64,000 nucleotides of DNA from positions 372,001-436,000 of the forward strand of contig JAXMDM010000004.1 in NCBI GenBank assembly GCA_046348835.1, read 5' to 3'. Within the stretch, counting starts at the first letter, position 1; each line of letters begins with the position of its first letter. The notes under the pieces are model-generated. The model searched no databases. It was not told the DNA's origin and worked only from the letters and a program-made list of their open reading frames with translations. Shown here one piece after another: positions 61,459-64,000 of the stretch. Both the position numbers and the translations under genes were made by a program. This DNA comes from Defluviicoccus sp046348835 (GTDB lineage Bacteria > Pseudomonadota > Alphaproteobacteria > Rhodospirillales > Defluviicoccaceae).

Positions 61459-62136
61459 TCAGCGGTACATGGAGAAAATGTAGCGGGGAGGAACTCCCAC
61501 CCGATAGAGGCCGAGGAGGAGAAGGTTGACCAGCGGGCGAACGACGTAACCATCGCGTTGATACTTCTCGGCGGAAGTCAAGGCGGTGGCGTCGAGCGGG
61601 ATCAGCTTGCGGCGACCGATACGGCGGACGATGTCCACATCCTCCATCAGAGGAATGCGCTTGTAGCCGCCGAGGACGTCGTAGAACTGCCGGCTGATGA
61701 GCAGCCCCTGGTCTCCGTACGGCAATCCCAAGAAACGGCTCCGCCAGGCGACCACCCGCTCCAGCAGACGCGCGCCGCGGGCATCATCGTCAAGGGCGAA
61801 GCGGAAATAGCCGGCATGGAAGGCGTTGGCCGGATCGGCGACGAAACCATCGATGACGCCGACCCAGTTGGGGTCGAGACGGGTATCGGCATGCAGGAAC
61901 AGGAGCCAGTCGCCGGCGGCGGCCTCGGCCCCGGACGCCATTTGTCGGCCACGCCCCCGCACCGCCTCCAAAAAGATTGCCCCGCCCTGGCTGGCGACCA
62001 GTGATGTTGCGTCGCTGGACCCGCCGTCGGCGACGATGACCTCGCACGCCATCGCCGAGCGCACCCTGGCAATCCCGTCGAGCAGTACCTTCAGCTGAGC
62101 GGCGGCGTTCAGAGTGGGGATAACAACGCTCAGCAC
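61459..62136 (-). CDS. GT2-family glycosyltransferase
   Basis: 225-residue family-2 glycosyltransferase. LSVVIPTLNAAAQLKVLLDGI, VIVADGGSSDATSLVA and DWLLFLHADTRLDPNW with the DxD-like HADTRL are the nucleotide-sugar site; GDQGLLISRQFYDVLGGYKRIPLMEDVDIVRRI is the acceptor region. It resembles the TIGR04283 group, whose members occur beside arsenosugar or radical-SAM genes. A PA0069-type radical SAM gene is divergent 248 bases away, but a link is unproven. The C-terminus (LLLLGLYRVGVPP) is hydrophobic and may associate with membrane. Confidence 0.88.
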   Translation of the reverse strand: MLSVVIPTLNAAAQLKVLLDGIARVRSAMACEVIVADGGSSDATSLVASQGGAIFLEAVRGRGRQMASGAEAAAGDWLLFLHADTRLDPNWVGVIDGFVADPANAFHAGYFRFALDDDARGARLLERVVAWRSRFLGLPYGDQGLLISRQFYDVLGGYKRIPLMEDVDIVRRIGRRKLIPLDATALTSAEKYQRDGYVVRPLVNLLLLGLYRVGVPPRYIFSMYR

Positions 62137-62279
62137 GTCATGATGTTCCTGAGGCCATAAAGATTAATAGGTGATACCACCGCGATCGCAAAGATTACCT
62201 TAACAGATCACCATTGCACTGTTGCCCAAAAACGACACCCGAGAGGGCTAACGGAAGGGAGGGGAACAAGCGCGGGGGG

Positions 62280-62307
62280 TTGCCGATTCTAGGCGATGCT
62301 GTATAGT
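62280..62307 (+). promoter_or_regulatory. Promoter of the radical SAM gene
   Basis: TTGCCG (62280-62285), a 16-base spacer and TATAGT (62302-62307), about 78 bases before the radical SAM start codon in the 248-base divergent gap. The rest of that gap, including AT-rich 62158-62235, holds no recognised gene and must contain the glycosyltransferase promoter. Confidence 0.45.
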
Positions 62308-62384
62308 TCTTGTAATGTTCCCATGGTGGCGGACCGCTTGAAGCGGCGGCATTCTTGAAGTAATGCCGCGGAAGGTATGAAGAG

Positions 62385-63494
62385 ATGCACCCGGCCGGGC
62401 CGATCTCTCCGACCAAGGGACGGGGCGCCGTCGGCAATCCCCGGTCCCGCTTCGAGACCCACGATCACGAGCGGGTCGATGACGGTTGGTGGCAGGAGGA
62501 GGAGCCCCTTCCGGCGCTGGAGACGACGGTCGCCAACGACGCGACCCGACGGGTGATCACCCGCAACAACTCTCCGGACATCCCGTTCGACCGATCCATC
62601 AATCCCTATCAGGGATGCGAGCACGGCTGCATCTACTGCTATGCCCGGCCGAGCCACGCCTTTCACGGACTGTCGCCCGGGCTGGACTTCGAGACGCGAC
62701 TGTTCGCCAAACCAAATGCCGCAGCGCTGCTTGCCGAGGAGTTGCGACGTCCGGGATATCGGCCGGCAACGATCATGCTCGGTGCCAACACCGACCCCTA
62801 CCAGCCGATCGAGCGGCGAATGCGGATCACCAGGTCGGTGGTGGAGGTGCTGGCCGGATGCCGGCACCCCTTGGCGATCACCACGAAGTCGGCACTGGTC
62901 TGCCGCGATCTCGATGTTCTCGCTGAGATGGCGTCGGTCGGGCTGGTGGCGGTGGGCATCTCGCTCACCACCTTGGATCCGGGACTCGCCCGGATCATGG
63001 AGCCGCGCGCAGCGTCGCCGACGAGGCGGCTGCGGACGATCGAGACGCTGGCCGGCGCGGGTGTTCCGGTGAGTGTGATGGCGGCGCCGATGATCCCGTT
63101 CGTCAATGACCACGAGTTGGAACGCATTCTTCGGGCGGCATCCGCCGCCGGCGCGGACGGGGCGAGCTGGACGCTCGTTCGGCTGCCGCACGAGCTGAAG
63201 GATTTGTTCCGCGAATGGCTCGCCGCTCACTATCCGGAGCGGACGGCGCGGGTCGAGGCGGTAATCCGCGACAGCCGGGGCGGGCGCCTCTACGACAGCG
63301 ACTGGCGAAGGCGGATGCGCGGATCGGGGGCCTATGCGGAGATGCTGGCGGCGCGCTTCGCCATCGCCTGTCGGCGGTTCGGGCTGGCGCACGGGGCGGC
63401 GGCGATGCGGCCGCTGGTGACCGACCTGTTTCGGCCCCCGACCCGCACCGACCCGCCACCCTCGGGATCCCAGCTCACCCTCGATCTCCGTTGA
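62385..63494 (+). CDS. PA0069-family radical SAM protein
   Basis: 369-residue radical SAM enzyme. The cluster motif is in INPYQGCEHGCIYCYARPSH (CxxxCxxC), followed by FETRLFAKPNAAALLAEELRR, MLGANTDPYQPIE, RHPLAITTKSALVCRDLDVLA and PRAASPTRRLRTIETLAGAG. This architecture is that of the widespread PA0069/SplB-like group, annotated from DNA-photoproduct-lyase similarity, whose function is not settled. The C-terminal 60 residues lack further Cys clusters. It ends 20 bases before the convergent lipoprotein gene. Confidence 0.9.
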   Translation: MHPAGPISPTKGRGAVGNPRSRFETHDHERVDDGWWQEEEPLPALETTVANDATRRVITRNNSPDIPFDRSINPYQGCEHGCIYCYARPSHAFHGLSPGLDFETRLFAKPNAAALLAEELRRPGYRPATIMLGANTDPYQPIERRMRITRSVVEVLAGCRHPLAITTKSALVCRDLDVLAEMASVGLVAVGISLTTLDPGLARIMEPRAASPTRRLRTIETLAGAGVPVSVMAAPMIPFVNDHELERILRAASAAGADGASWTLVRLPHELKDLFREWLAAHYPERTARVEAVIRDSRGGRLYDSDWRRRMRGSGAYAEMLAARFAIACRRFGLAHGAAAMRPLVTDLFRPPTRTDPPPSGSQLTLDLR

Positions 63495-63514
63495 CGGAAG
63501 GACGTGTCCCCGCG

Positions 63515-63829
63515 CTATCCCGGGGGGGAAGGCTGCGTCTTCCCCTCGGCAGGCGGCGGTGGGGGGACGCATTCGAAGGTGGAGACGTTGGTTGCGGTGA
63601 AGGCGGTCTGCCATGAGGGCTGGCCTGCCCGGGTGGCGACCAGTTCCGCCACCCGTCCGAACCGGGCGCACTCGCTCTGTGCCCGCGAAAAGGCCATGCT
63701 GGAATAATAGCTATTATATTGGATGACCACCTGGTCTTCGGTCGCATCGACCGTCGTGCAGCCGGCGACGCACGCGGTAGCGCCGCCCAGAAACAGCGCG
63801 GTGGCGAGTCGTCGCCGGCTACCGGTCAT
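63515..63829 (-). CDS. Small predicted lipoprotein
   Basis: 104-residue protein with an N-terminal RRR, hydrophobic core (LATALFLGGATAC) and lipobox VAGC giving a lipidated Cys24. The mature part (DQVVIQYNSYYSSMAFSRAQSECARFGR) has two further cysteines and a Pro-rich tail. Not recognised as a named family; outer-membrane or periplasmic location is likely. It overlaps the next upstream gene by ATGA at 63826-63829, so it is translationally coupled to it. Confidence 0.75.
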   Translation of the reverse strand: MTGSRRRLATALFLGGATACVAGCTTVDATEDQVVIQYNSYYSSMAFSRAQSECARFGRVAELVATRAGQPSWQTAFTATNVSTFECVPPPPPAEGKTQPSPPG

Positions 63830-64000
63830 GCGACACTCCGCGGTACGAGCACCGTGTAATCCAGGTCGAGGACGACGGCAGGATCGTAGGTCCCTTCCGC
63901 CGTCATCAGCGGAAACTCGGCGCAGGGCTTGTCCTTGGTGGCAATGGTACGCAGCCGCAGCGCGCCGACGTCGCCGCGCCCGGGCAGGGGATGCTTCTCC
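63826..64000 (-). CDS. Unidentified CDS, 3' end only
   Basis: The last 57 codons or so of a gene entering from beyond the window, ending TGA at 63826 in overlap with the lipoprotein start. The visible sequence includes HPLPGRGDVGALRLRTIAT, KDKPCAEFPLMTAEGTYDPA and VVLDLDYTVLVPRSVA. The phase continues to the window edge without a stop and base usage looks coding. I do not recognise the family from this fragment. Confidence 0.55.
   Translation of the reverse strand, partial: EKHPLPGRGDVGALRLRTIATKDKPCAEFPLMTAEGTYDPAVVLDLDYTVLVPRSVA

Overview
The window is about 64 kb of GC-rich bacterial chromosome, densely coding and with short intergenic gaps. Gene content and order point to an alphaproteobacterium, probably of the Rhodospirillales. 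The blocks rpsT-dnaA-dnaN-recF-gyrB, mutM facing ubiE-ubiB-coaBC-dut, rimP-nusA-ylxR-infB-rbfA-truB-rpsO-pnp and metK-XRE-lnt-corC-ybeY-phoH-miaB-fur-rimI-tsaB-nfu are typical of that class, as are an Irr-type and a Mur/Fur-type Fur protein and a MucR/Ros regulator. The species cannot be fixed from this sequence alone. I saw no rRNA, tRNA, CRISPR array, insertion sequence, transposase or prophage block.

Layout. 0-3.9 kb: the end of an M15 peptidase gene and a small accessory module (LysR regulator, ACS-family MFS transporter, tartrate/D-malate-type dehydrogenase), closed by a strong hairpin terminator. 3.9-11.3 kb: replication genes gyrB, recF, dnaN, dnaA on the minus strand, a 694-base AT-richer leader, then rpsT. 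11.4-20.2 kb: enoyl-CoA hydratase and mutM on the minus strand; ubiE, ubiB, coaBC, dut, and a sulfur operon (Rrf2 regulator, cysK, MoeB/ThiF-like, DsrE-like) on the plus strand. 20.4-24.4 kb: a hydroxyacid dehydrogenase, an exported SH3 protein, an AT-richer exported orphan, a NUDIX hydrolase and a PAP2 phosphatase. 24.4-29.0 kb: DUF3501 protein, CCG-type Fe-S protein, rubrerythrin, Irr regulator and a flavin oxidoreductase with a cysteine-rich tail.

29.2-38.8 kb is the transcription/translation operon from rimP to pnp, read on the minus strand, with a promoter and an attenuator-like leader in front of rimP. 38.8-49.8 kb holds trmB, metK, an XRE regulator, lnt, corC, ybeY, phoH, miaB, fur, mucR, a TusA-like protein (plus strand), rimI and tsaB. 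49.9-55.1 kb holds a VanX-type dipeptidase, a nitroreductase, Nfu, trpS, murJ and a ComB-like phosphatase. A 558-base non-coding gap at 55.1-55.6 kb carries one perfect DnaA box and several near matches in the same orientation. 55.6-64 kb holds the least understood system: an RLAN/RimK-type ATP-grasp ligase translationally coupled to a fused GNAT acetyltransferase/C39-like peptidase, next to a LuxR-type regulator. Then come a DsbA-family oxidoreductase, hspQ, a GT2 glycosyltransferase, a PA0069-type radical SAM protein, a small lipoprotein and an unidentified partial gene.

Most of the window is housekeeping. The parts most worth a second look are the ATP-grasp/GNAT-C39 pair, the DnaA-box cluster beside it, the DUF3501/CCG/rubrerythrin/Irr cluster, the Cys-tailed flavin oxidoreductase, a MutM lacking its fourth zinc cysteine, and the exported orphan at 22.2-23.1 kb.
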